Part shown: positions 1 through 5,974 of the stretch, in pieces
Position numbering within the stretch: the stretch's first letter is position 1
How the letters are laid out: each line of letters starts with the position of its first letter
Origin: an uncultured Collinsella sp.
Lineage (GTDB): Bacteria > Actinomycetota > Coriobacteriia > Coriobacteriales > Coriobacteriaceae
NCBI GenBank assembly: GCA_900543945.1
Contig: UQTN01000069.1
Location: 1-10,943 of the forward strand
DNA: 10,943 bases
Direction of reading: 5' to 3'
Made by a program: the position numbers and the translations under genes
The notes under the pieces: generated by a model
Database searches by the model: none
The model's input: the letters and a program-made list of their open reading frames with translations, nothing else
What the model was told of the DNA's origin: nothing

Positions 1-1655
1 TCGGGCGTGTCCTCGGCCTCCTGCGCGGCACGCAGCGTGGCTGTGCGCTCGACCACGTCGGCCAGCTCGGCATCGGTCATGGCGTCGCGCTTGGCTGTCA
101 GCTCGGCGGTCTCGGCACCCTCTGCGCCCTCGGCGGCGTCCACCGGAACCAGCTCGACCAGCGCCATGTGGTCGTTCTCCAGCACGAGCTCGCACAGCAG
201 GTCCTCAAAGTAGCTGCCTTCCAGCTCGCCGCGCAGCTCCTCGTACACCGGGCCATACTTGAGCGCCAGCGTCGCGGCGTCGTCATCGTAGAGCCAGGTG
301 CTCAGCGCGTCGCACGCAATGGCCACGCCGTCGGCGATACCGTAGTCGCGCTGGCGCAGGTCGTATTCGTTGCTGCTGATGATGGCCTCCAGGCGCTCGC
401 GCGGAACGCCGTGCTCGCACAGGTCGCGGCAGGCGTCCTGGAACACGCGGCGCAGTTCGCGCGCCACGCCGGGCTGCGCGTTTTGCAGCATGATGAGCTC
501 GTAGGGCTGCAGACTCTCGGCCGCAGTGTAGCTCACCACGTTGCCGCCCAGGCCGGCGGCCAGAATGGCCTTCTTAACCGGCGCCTCGTTGGAGCCCAGC
601 AGCGCCTCGAACAGGATGTCCGCCGCGATCGTGCGCTTGCGGTCGAGCGCGCTGCCCAGCACCAGGCCCAGGCCCACCAGGGCGTTCTCGGGCGTGGTGG
701 CCATCTCGACGCGCTTATACTCGCAGGTCACGGGCGTCTGCACGTCCAGCGGATTGGGTGCCAGCGTGGACGGGTCCTCGCCGGCGGCAACGGCAGCGTC
801 CATGCGGCGGCTCGCAGCGCTCGGCTGCGACAGATAACGCTCGTCCAAAAACGCCAGCGCGCGGTCCACATCTAGGTCGCCGTAGAGCGTTATATAAGAG
901 TTGGAAGGATTGTAGTGGCGCGCGTGCGTATCCAGGAACTGCTCGTAGGTGAGCGCGGGAATCGCGCGCGGGTCGCCGCCGCTCTCGTGCGCATAGGCGG
1001 TGTCGGGATAGAGCGCGGCGTTGACGGCGTCGTCCAGCACGCTCATGGGGTCGGACAGCGCGCCCTTCATCTCGTTGAACACCACGCCGTTATAGCGCAG
1101 CGTGCCCTCGCGCAGGCTCGTGGAGCTGGCGTCGCCCTCGCCCTCGGCGTTCTCCGGCAGGTCCAGCTCGTAGTGCCAGCCCTCCTGCTCAAAAATGGTG
1201 GGCTTGGTATAGATGGCCGGGTTGAACACCGCATCCAGGTACACGTCCATCAGGTTGTACAGATCCTGCTCGTTGGTGGTGGCAACGGGGTAGATGGTTT
1301 TGTCGGGGTAGGTCATGGCGTTGAGGAACGTCTGCATGGAGCTCTTGATCAGGTCGACAAACGGCTCCTTGACAGGGAACTTGGCCGATCCGCACAGCAC
1401 CGAGTGCTCAAGAATATGGAACACGCCGGTGGAATCGGCCGGCGGCGTCTTAAAGCCAATGGCAAAGGCCTTGTTTTCGTCGTCGCACGCCAGGTACAGT
1501 AGGCGAGCGCCCGAGGCGGTGTGGCGCAGCACGTAGGCGTCCGAGTCAAGCTCGGGAACGGTCTCGCAGCGCTCGACGGCAAAGCCGTGGCAGGTGGCGC
1601 CGGGCACCAGCAGCGCGGCAGCAGCGGCGCGCGGGTCGGTTGAAGTGGTGGGCAT
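1..1655 (-). CDS. M16C zinc metallopeptidase, presequence-protease (PreP)-like, C-terminus cut by window edge
   Basis: This is an insulinase-superfamily peptidase. The family uses an inverted zinc motif HxxEH, and here it reads HILEH at residues 80-84 (H80 and H84 zinc ligands, E83 catalytic base). The distal glutamates fit PreP: E158 in QEGW and the third ligand E195 in VVFNEMKG. A second motif typical of the family is GSNEAPVKKAIL around residue 340. About 552 codons are present from an expected ~970, so the second half of the clamshell is outside the window. No signal peptide is visible (MPTTSTDPRAAAAALL is not one), so it is probably cytoplasmic and degrades peptides. The start is the ATG at 1655, with AAGGAGA a few bases upstream on the minus strand. 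An acidic insert (residues ~167-180, about 10 residues more than I recall in human PreP) sits between QEGW and FNEMKG. It is divergent from the gntR-PTS locus and probably unrelated to it. Confidence 0.93.
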   Translation of the reverse strand, partial: MPTTSTDPRAAAAALLVPGATCHGFAVERCETVPELDSDAYVLRHTASGARLLYLACDDENKAFAIGFKTPPADSTGVFHILEHSVLCGSAKFPVKEPFVDLIKSSMQTFLNAMTYPDKTIYPVATTNEQDLYNLMDVYLDAVFNPAIYTKPTIFEQEGWHYELDLPENAEGEGDASSTSLREGTLRYNGVVFNEMKGALSDPMSVLDDAVNAALYPDTAYAHESGGDPRAIPALTYEQFLDTHARHYNPSNSYITLYGDLDVDRALAFLDERYLSQPSAASRRMDAAVAAGEDPSTLAPNPLDVQTPVTCEYKRVEMATTPENALVGLGLVLGSALDRKRTIAADILFEALLGSNEAPVKKAILAAGLGGNVVSYTAAESLQPYELIMLQNAQPGVARELRRVFQDACRDLCEHGVPRERLEAIISSNEYDLRQRDYGIADGVAIACDALSTWLYDDDAATLALKYGPVYEELRGELEGSYFEDLLCELVLENDHMALVELVPVDAAEGAEGAETAELTAKRDAMTDAELADVVERTATLRAAQEAEDTP

Positions 1656-1671
1656 ATGCAGTCTCCTTTGA

Positions 1672-1687
1672 CGCCCCAGCGGGGGCG
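1672..1687 (-). other. Small GC hairpin in the 5' leader of the protease mRNA
   Basis: Read on the minus strand, CGCCCC-CGCT-GGGGCG forms a perfect 6-bp stem with a 4-nt loop just upstream of the protease ribosome binding site. It has no U-run, so it is not a terminator. It could modulate mRNA stability or initiation; this is inference. Confidence 0.4.
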
Positions 1688-1707
1688 AATCGAGTCGAAT
1701 CCCCGAG

Positions 1708-1735
1708 AGTATACCCATATGGGGCCTTCGACCAA
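1708..1735 (-). promoter_or_regulatory. Probable promoter of the M16C protease gene, with a palindrome in its spacer
   Basis: On the minus strand a near-consensus -10 TATACT occupies 1713-1708, with TTGGTC (half match to TTGACA) 16 bp upstream at 1735-1730. A perfect 10-bp palindrome CCCATATGGG (1714-1723) lies in the spacer and abuts the -10, where a bound regulator would block polymerase. The promoter call is moderately supported; the operator idea is inference. Confidence 0.5.
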
Positions 1736-1744
1736 TCTGCCGCA

Positions 1745-1810
1745 CGAGCGTGGATTTTCGGACGAAATCGGCTGCCAAAAGCCCAAAAACCGTCCAAATA
1801 TCCACGCTCG
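1745..1810. repeat. Palindromic interspersed repeat, full copy 1
   Basis: The left arm CGAGCGTGGATTTTCGGACG (1745-1764) pairs with the right arm CGTCCAAATATCCACGCTCG (1791-1810) at 18 of 20 positions. The 26-nt centre contains a smaller hairpin, GGCT...AGCC. Positions 1751-1810 match 8819-8878 at 58 of 60 bases, loop included. That identity in two intergenic sites points to an interspersed REP/MITE-like element. It contains no ORF, so any movement would depend on an enzyme encoded elsewhere. Confidence 0.8.
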
Positions 1811-1820
1811 CGCGTCAAGT

Positions 1821-1871
1821 ACGTATCTCTCACCTCACATGCATCTCTACGACGAGGGATGAATGTGAGAC
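1821..1871. repeat. GAGAGAY-family dyad repeat, copy 1 (15-bp hairpin)
   Basis: CTCACAT-g-CATCTCT (1834-1848) and AGGGATG-a-ATGTGAG (1855-1869) form a stem of 14 pairs (one G-U) and one mismatch around a 6-nt loop. Without any gap, 1821-1871 matches 6953-7003 at about 36 of 51 positions, so the two are likely diverged copies of one element. As at the other site, it sits just downstream of a copy of the palindromic repeat. Confidence 0.6.
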
Positions 1872-1985
1872 AGGTAGAAGATAAAAATCAATCGGCTTAT
1901 CGGATGCATATACCGCCATCAGATTGAAGCTGTATGCGGAAATGGATGGACTCTACACCGCTTACGCAAAATAACCCCTCGTTTG

Positions 1986-2029
1986 CTAAAACATTATAGG
2001 AAATGGCGTGGAGTGCTAAAAAGTTCTAA
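1986..2029. promoter_or_regulatory. Twin GntR-type operator candidates upstream of gntR
   Basis: Two dyads, CTAAAACATTATAG (1986-1999) and CTAAAAAGTTCTAA (2016-2029), both fit TANAANNTTNTA. They lie 30 bp apart, close to three helical turns, so they would face the same side of the DNA. Possible -10 hexamers (TACAAT 2030-2035 or TATAAG 2035-2040) lie immediately downstream. The position suggests autoregulation by the GntR protein. A one-mismatch version (4022-4033) overlaps the deglycase promoter. The regulator assignment is inference. Confidence 0.45.
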
Positions 2030-2085
2030 TACAATATAAGTCATTTATCTATAGGCTGCTGATTCCTTGTAAAGGTATGGTTGAT

Positions 2086-2790
2086 ATGGTTGAGGCAAAT
2101 AGCGTTATCCCCCTGTACAAACAGATTGTTCGTGCGCTTTCTGATTCAATCGCCAACGGCACGTACCGCCCGGGAGATAAGCTTCCGACCGAGGCGGAGC
2201 TTATCGAGCAATTTGGTGTGAGCCGAATAACGGTTCGCTCCGCAATTAAAGAAATGGAAGATGCTGGGCTTGTTGAGAGGGCCCGCGGCAAGGGCACGTT
2301 CGTTTCGTCGGACACGCAGATGTATGCCGCGGACGACCGTGAGAGCTTTACCCATTCGTGCCAGCTTGCGGGCAAACAGGCGTCTACCAGGGTTCTCGAA
2401 ATGGGCTGGGACTTCCCAAGTCTGCGAGACGCGAAGTTCCTGGGCGTAGACGATACCCAAAAGGTATTGCGTAGCCGTCGTCTGCGCCTTGTGGATGGCA
2501 AGCCCACGATGCTGGAAACCAATAGCTATTCCGCTGCGCTTTCTTTTTTGGAGCATGAGTCCCTCGATGATTCACTGATGGCGGTACTCGATCGCCAGGG
2601 GATCAAGATGGGTCCCAACACGCGTACGCTCGAGGTCTGCTATGCGAGCGAGCTCGAGGCGGCATACCTTAACGTGGAGCTGGACTCTTCGCTGCTTCTG
2701 TTTGTCGATAGACGTTATGCTCCAAGTGGCGAGCCGCTTTTCATCTCCCGTCAGGTGTACTGCACCGAGCGACTGAAGTTCTATTTGTAA
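2086..2790 (+). CDS. GntR/HutC-family transcriptional regulator with UTRA effector domain
   Basis: This is a 234-residue DNA-binding regulator. Residues ~7-74 form the GntR winged helix, including LPTEAELIEQFGVSRITVRSAIKEM and the wing GLVERARGKGTFV. Residues ~95-230 form a UTRA domain, which in this family binds phosphorylated sugars or related small molecules and relieves repression. I chose the ATG at 2086 because AAAGG (2071-2075) is 10 nt upstream; the alternative ATG at 2077 would leave only 1 nt. Operator-like dyads lie before it, and PTS and deglycase genes follow in the same direction after a 135-nt gap. It is most likely the local regulator of sugar uptake, comparable in role to FrlR or NagR of Bacillus. 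The ligand is inferred, not seen. Confidence 0.93.
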   Translation: MVEANSVIPLYKQIVRALSDSIANGTYRPGDKLPTEAELIEQFGVSRITVRSAIKEMEDAGLVERARGKGTFVSSDTQMYAADDRESFTHSCQLAGKQASTRVLEMGWDFPSLRDAKFLGVDDTQKVLRSRRLRLVDGKPTMLETNSYSAALSFLEHESLDDSLMAVLDRQGIKMGPNTRTLEVCYASELEAAYLNVELDSSLLLFVDRRYAPSGEPLFISRQVYCTERLKFYL

Positions 2791-2801
2791 ATTAAAGATA
2801 G

Positions 2802-2823
2802 ATTGGTCGATTTACCGACCAAT
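2802..2823. promoter_or_regulatory. Perfect 8-bp inverted repeat between gntR and the EIIA gene
   Basis: ATTGGTCG (2802-2809) and CGACCAAT (2816-2823) are perfect inverted repeats around a 6-nt centre. They start 12 nt after the gntR stop. The T-poor sequence that follows makes an efficient intrinsic terminator unlikely. It could be a regulator binding site or a weak terminator. The TGGTC/GACCA half-sites recall NagR/DasR boxes, but the spacing is wider than in those boxes. Confidence 0.45.
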
Positions 2824-2925
2824 TGTTACCGTTCGCGGATTTGGAAAATAGACACACCACGTAGGGTAGATTGCTAATATACTTTGTTATGACAATATAG
2901 TACGTCCTATTGGTATTGGAGAACT

Positions 2926-3345
2926 ATGAATAAGATATTGCTAGCGAGTCATGGTTATCTCGCCCAAGGCATGAAAAGCTCTCTGGAGATTCTGATGGGC
3001 ACCAACGACCGAATCGAGTGCCTGTGCGCCTATGTCGATGACGATTCAAGGGACGTCGCGGCGTTGATTGATGCATGGATGGAGACGAGGGACCCTGCCG
3101 ACTCTTGGTTTGTCGTGACTGACATCTTTGGCGGCTCTGTAAACAACGAATTCATTCAGAGGCAGACCGACGGATCGTTTACGTTAATCGCTGGAATGAA
3201 CTTGCCGCTGCTGGTGGAAATGGTTACACAGCTGGACTCCCTGGATGCGGACAAGGCCAAAGCCGCGGTCGAGGGATCGCGTTCGTTTATTCAGCTTTGC
3301 GAGGCGGCGGACATGCTTGCCGGCGCCGAGGAAGAAGAGTTCTAG
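2926..3345 (+). CDS. PTS system, mannose/fructose/sorbose family, EIIA component
   Basis: This is a 139-residue cytoplasmic phosphocarrier. In this family EIIA receives phosphate from HPr on a histidine near the N-terminus and passes it to EIIB. The signature MNKILLASHGYLAQGMKSS places the active histidine at H9 (H10 in E. coli ManX). The conserved VVTDIFGGSVNNEF segment follows at about residues 65-78. The length is that of a free-standing EIIA, not fused to EIIB as in E. coli ManX. The start is supported by GGAG (2918-2921), 4 nt upstream. The acidic C-terminus (GAEEEEF) resembles that of the EIIC gene downstream. It is the first structural gene of the PTS-deglycase locus. Confidence 0.93.
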   Translation: MNKILLASHGYLAQGMKSSLEILMGTNDRIECLCAYVDDDSRDVAALIDAWMETRDPADSWFVVTDIFGGSVNNEFIQRQTDGSFTLIAGMNLPLLVEMVTQLDSLDADKAKAAVEGSRSFIQLCEAADMLAGAEEEEF

Positions 3346-3360
3346 TTAGTTCTGGTTCGA

Positions 3361-3375
3361 GCCCTTGCTAGGGGC
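3361..3375 (+). other. Short intercistronic hairpin between EIIA and EIIB genes
   Basis: GCCCTT-GCT-AGGGGC forms a 6-bp stem (one G-U) with a 3-nt loop and no U-run. It lies in the 71-nt gap between the genes and could affect mRNA processing or stability. Function is unknown. Confidence 0.3.
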
Positions 3376-3416
3376 CACACCTGTCATTCCCTTTATCACG
3401 TGCGGAGATGATAACG

Positions 3417-3890
3417 ATGATTAAGCTTACGAGAGTTGATTACCGACTGATTCACGGCCAAGTTGCCATGTCCTGGACTCACGCTTTGGATGTAGATTGC
3501 ATCTTGCTTGCCAGCGATGCTGTGGCAAAAGACGACATGAGGAAGGCGGCCTTGAGGCTCGCCCGCCCCAACGGCGTTAAACTCGTCATCAAGGATGTTG
3601 ACGCTGCTATCGAGGCGCTCAACAGCGGCGTTACCGACAAGTATTCGCTGTTTATCATCACTGAGACGATTGAAGATGTCTATCGTCTCGCTAAGGGTTG
3701 CAAAGACATCAAAGAGATCAATCTGGGCGGAACTCGAAAGACCCCTGAGACCACGCTTCATCCGACCCCTGCGATCTTTGCGACCGAGAAAGATGCCGAG
3801 CATATCCAAGAGCTCCTGGGCGATGGCGTGGCCATCGAAATCCGTCAGGTCCCCAATGACGCTAAGGTGTTTGCCAAGGACGTTTTCTAG
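3417..3890 (+). CDS. PTS system, mannose/fructose/sorbose family, EIIB component
   Basis: This is a 157-residue cytoplasmic phosphotransfer protein. The N-terminal signature MIKLTRVDYRLIHGQVAMSW is diagnostic; H13 in RLIHGQV is the phosphorylated histidine that hands phosphate to the sugar bound by EIIC/EIID. The length is normal for a stand-alone EIIB. I chose the ATG at 3417 because GGAG (3404-3407) then sits 9 nt upstream, whereas an in-frame ATG at 3408 directly abuts it, and because family members begin at this methionine. It follows EIIA in the same direction. A Rho-independent terminator lies about 50 nt after its stop, so much transcription from the first promoter may end here. Confidence 0.93.
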   Translation: MIKLTRVDYRLIHGQVAMSWTHALDVDCILLASDAVAKDDMRKAALRLARPNGVKLVIKDVDAAIEALNSGVTDKYSLFIITETIEDVYRLAKGCKDIKEINLGGTRKTPETTLHPTPAIFATEKDAEHIQELLGDGVAIEIRQVPNDAKVFAKDVF

Positions 3891-3941
3891 CCGGAAACAC
3901 GTTGATGCTCGGCATTTATTGAACCAATGCTCTATGCCTAT

Positions 3942-3973
3942 GCCCGTCGATCATTTGATCGGCGGGCTTTTTA
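3942..3973 (+). terminator. Rho-independent terminator after EIIB
   Basis: GCCCGTCGATC-ATTT-GATCGGCGGGC forms an 11-bp stem with one G-U pair, followed by TTTTT. It lies inside the PTS locus, between EIIB and the deglycase, and so would attenuate read-through and separate the locus into two transcription units. Confidence 0.85.
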
Positions 3974-4006
3974 TTAAAGAAAAATCAAAAAAATCTGAAA
4001 TAGTTC

Positions 4007-4037
4007 TTGCATAGTTAGTTATATAAAGTATTATAAC
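4007..4037 (+). promoter_or_regulatory. Probable promoter and operator for the deglycase gene
   Basis: TTGCAT (4007-4012) and TATTAT (4029-4034) are separated by 16 bp and lie downstream of the terminator. The inverted repeat GTTATA-N8-TATAAC (4018-4037) overlaps the -10 and contains TATAAAGTATTA, one mismatch from the dyad found twice before gntR. It is thus a candidate site for the GntR regulator. The 5' leader is roughly 45 nt, with TTAGGAGTAAGGG before the start codon. Confidence 0.55.
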
Positions 4038-4084
4038 GTCATGGGATGAATGAAGGGTTCATCCAAGTGAGTTAGGAGTAAGGG

Positions 4085-5119
4085 ATGTTCAATTTCGATG
4101 AGCCTCGTTACGAGAAGGTTGTGAGCGATGCCCTCGCTCTCCGTCCTCAGATTGAGGCTGCCGTGGACGAGGTCTGCGAGCAGGGTTATTCCAACATCTT
4201 CTTCATCGGCTGCGGCGGCACCTGGGCCCACACGCTCCCGATGAAGTATTGGGTCGAGACCACCACGGCCGACGTCGATGTCCACTGCGAGATCGCCGCA
4301 GAGTTCCTCGCCTGCCCGCCCAAGACCTTCAACAAGGATTCTGTCTGCGTCTTCTCCACCCGTACCGGCACCACCCCCGAGATCATTGAGGCTGCCAAGT
4401 TCTGCCAGGAGCAGGGCGCCCGCACGCTGATGTACGTCTCCAACGACAATACCCCGGCCACCGAGTACGCCGACTACAAGTTCTTCAGCTTCGCCGAGGA
4501 CGACGTTCTGTGCGAGGCCATCTACACCTACCAGATCACGCTGGTCGCCCGCTTCCTCAAGAACGCCGGCGCCTTCCCCAAGTACGACACCTTCATGGAG
4601 GAGTTCGGCAACATCGCCCCGTACCTCATCAAGGCCAAGGACGCCCAGGACGAGCGCTGCGCCGCCATGGCCGAGGACTTCAAGGACACCGACTACCACA
4701 TGGTGATCGGCTCCGGCATGCTCTGGGGCGAGGCCTACGACTACGCCATGTGCATCCTCGAGGAGATGCAGTGGATCAAGACCAAGTCCATCCACGCCGC
4801 CGAGTTCTTCCACGGCACCATCGAGCTGTGCGAGGAGGGCACGAGCCTCATCATGCTCTACGGCGAGGACGACACCCGCAAGCTCATGGACCGCGTGGAC
4901 AACTTCACTCACATGCTCGCCGACGAGAAGGGCGTCAACGTCCGCGTGAACAAGTTTGACACCGCCGAGGTCGAGCTGCCGTTCAGCGACCCCGAGTTCC
5001 GCAAGATCGTCTCCCCGATGGTCACTTACACCATCACCGAGCGTCTGAGCTGCCATCTCGAGCACGTCCGTAACCACCCGCTCACCACGCGTCGTTACTA
5101 TCACCAGATGAACTACTAA
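4085..5119 (+). CDS. SIS-domain sugar-phosphate deglycase (fructoselysine/glucoselysine-6-phosphate deglycase-like)
   Basis: This is a 344-residue double-SIS protein of the FrlB/GfrE/GfrF/FraB group, which split 6-phospho-Amadori compounds into hexose 6-phosphate and an amine. The first SIS domain has FFIGCGGT (39-46) and the phosphate-binding STRTGTT (91-97). The second contains E227 and H243 (in AAEFFHG), 16 residues apart, as are E214/H230 in FraB and E488/H504 in GlmS. The residue before H243 is F, so the Schiff-base lysine of GlmS (K503) is absent, which argues against GlmS-type isomerase chemistry. The C-terminus TRRYYHQMNY resembles that of FrlB. AGGAGTAAGGG precedes the ATG. Codons are overwhelmingly C- or G-ending, more so than in its neighbours, as in highly expressed genes. 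The exact substrate cannot be read from sequence. Confidence 0.87.
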   Translation: MFNFDEPRYEKVVSDALALRPQIEAAVDEVCEQGYSNIFFIGCGGTWAHTLPMKYWVETTTADVDVHCEIAAEFLACPPKTFNKDSVCVFSTRTGTTPEIIEAAKFCQEQGARTLMYVSNDNTPATEYADYKFFSFAEDDVLCEAIYTYQITLVARFLKNAGAFPKYDTFMEEFGNIAPYLIKAKDAQDERCAAMAEDFKDTDYHMVIGSGMLWGEAYDYAMCILEEMQWIKTKSIHAAEFFHGTIELCEEGTSLIMLYGEDDTRKLMDRVDNFTHMLADEKGVNVRVNKFDTAEVELPFSDPEFRKIVSPMVTYTITERLSCHLEHVRNHPLTTRRYYHQMNY

Positions 5120-5140
5120 TCCTCTCAAATTGCTGCGGTT

Positions 5141-5179
5141 GTCTGCAGGCGAGCTGCGCAGAATGCCTCGCCTGCAGAC
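5141..5179 (+). other. Perfect 13-bp hairpin between deglycase and EIIC genes
   Basis: GTCTGCAGGCGAG (5141-5153) and CTCGCCTGCAGAC (5167-5179) are exact reverse complements around a 13-nt loop. No proper U-run follows (CTGTTTCTGG), so it is more likely an RNA-stability or processing element, or a partial terminator, than a full stop. It starts 21 nt after the deglycase stop and ends just before the EIIC ribosome binding site. It could protect the 3' end of deglycase mRNA. Confidence 0.65.
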
Positions 5180-5200
5180 CTGTTTCTGGGGTTGATCGAA

Positions 5201-5974
5201 ATGGTTGTCCAGTATCTTCTAGTTGCACTGGTCGCATTTATTGCGTCCATGGACGAGCAATTATTTGGCATTACGATGCTTGGTCGTCCGCTGTTTACGA
5301 GCCTGTTTGTCGGCTTGATCCTTGGCGATGTCCAGCAGGGCGTTATCGTCGGCGCTGCTTTGGAGTCCATGTTCATGGGCGCCATCATGGTCGGCGCGGC
5401 GGTTCCTCCCGAGGTCTATGCCTCCGGCGTGCTTGGCTGCGCGTTTGCCGTCATTACGGGTACGGGCACGGCAACTGCAGTCGCGCTCGCCCTTCCCGTC
5501 TCCGTCTTCCTTCAGGTGTGGCGCAACTTCTGCTACGCCGTTCCGGGTGCCTTTGCCTGCAAGAAGATTGAGACCGCTCTGGCAAATCGCGATCTTGCCA
5601 AGGCGAATCTGTACCATCTGACCATCGTGCCGCTGTCGATTGGCATTCCGTCTGCACTGCTGGTGTTTGGCTCGCTGTTCTTTGGTGCCGACCTTATCAA
5701 CAATGCGCTCAACGCGATTCCGCAGTTTGTGATGGACGGCCTCAACGTTGCGTCCGGCGTCATGGTCTGCATCGGCTTCGCTCTTCTTATCAGGACCATG
5801 GGCGATAACAAGCTCCTTCCCTGGCTGTTCCTGGGCTTCATTATGGTCATCTACCTCAAGATGGACGTGGTCGGCGTCGCCGCAGCTGCCATTTGCGTCG
5901 CGCTGCTCCTGGCCTTCCGCGAGGGCTCGTCCGGTCCGCAGACGGTTGCTGCAGATGAAGAGGAGGACTTCTAA
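5201..5974 (+). CDS. PTS system, mannose/fructose/sorbose family, EIIC component (permease)
   Basis: This 257-residue protein is almost entirely hydrophobic and belongs to the EII-Sor/EIIC family. With EIID it forms the substrate channel in the cytoplasmic membrane. Recognisable segments are SMDEQLFGITMLGRPLFTSL, LGDVQQGVIVGAALESMFMG and VGAAVPPEVYASGVLG near the N-terminus, where family members bind substrate, followed by further membrane helices and an acidic tail (DEEEDF). I chose the ATG at 5201, nine nt after GGGG (5188-5191), rather than the TTG at 5192, which would abut it. Its stop overlaps the EIID start (TAATG), and an AGGAGG within its last codons serves EIID, so the two are translationally coupled. 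Confidence 0.93.
   Translation: MVVQYLLVALVAFIASMDEQLFGITMLGRPLFTSLFVGLILGDVQQGVIVGAALESMFMGAIMVGAAVPPEVYASGVLGCAFAVITGTGTATAVALALPVSVFLQVWRNFCYAVPGAFACKKIETALANRDLAKANLYHLTIVPLSIGIPSALLVFGSLFFGADLINNALNAIPQFVMDGLNVASGVMVCIGFALLIRTMGDNKLLPWLFLGFIMVIYLKMDVVGVAAAAICVALLLAFREGSSGPQTVAADEEEDF

Larger units (their letters stand above)
1656..2085. other. Divergent intergenic region between protease and gntR
   Basis: This 430-nt region holds the protease promoter, one full palindromic repeat (1745-1810), a long dyad hairpin (1834-1869) and two operator-like dyads before gntR (1986-1999 and 2016-2029). The part from about 1871 to 2070 is clearly AT-richer than the flanking genes, as expected for promoter DNA. 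I see no convincing gene: short frames such as 1934-1999 lack a ribosome binding site. Confidence 0.7.

Noticed and set aside
168..1502. Open frames of 235 and 195 codons on the plus strand within the protease gene
   Set aside because: They are antisense to an uninterrupted reading frame with diagnostic M16C motifs, and their products are low-complexity.
1934..1999. 21-codon frame starting MRKWMDS in the protease-gntR intergenic region
   Set aside because: No ribosome binding site, and its end overlaps an operator-like dyad.
2086..2790. Start of gntR at the ATG at 2077
   Set aside because: It leaves one nucleotide after AAAGG; the ATG at 2086 has a workable 10-nt spacing. The earlier start is not fully excluded.
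2802..2823. Intrinsic terminator for gntR
   Set aside because: The 8-bp stem is not followed by a U-run, so it is listed as an inverted repeat of uncertain role.
2802..2823. NagR/DasR-type operator
   Set aside because: The TGGTC and GACCA half-sites are present, but they are separated by 8 bp, where the known box has 2 bp.
4085..5119. GlmS-like glucosamine-6-phosphate synthase or isomerase
   Set aside because: There is no N-terminal glutaminase domain, the Schiff-base lysine is replaced by Phe, and the partner genes are a PTS.
4031..5128. 365-codon open frame on the minus strand, opposite the deglycase gene
   Set aside because: It mirrors the strongly biased codons of the deglycase and its translation is low-complexity (V, L, G, A, E, D, H rich) with no family resemblance. 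The plus-strand frame has clear motifs and a ribosome binding site.
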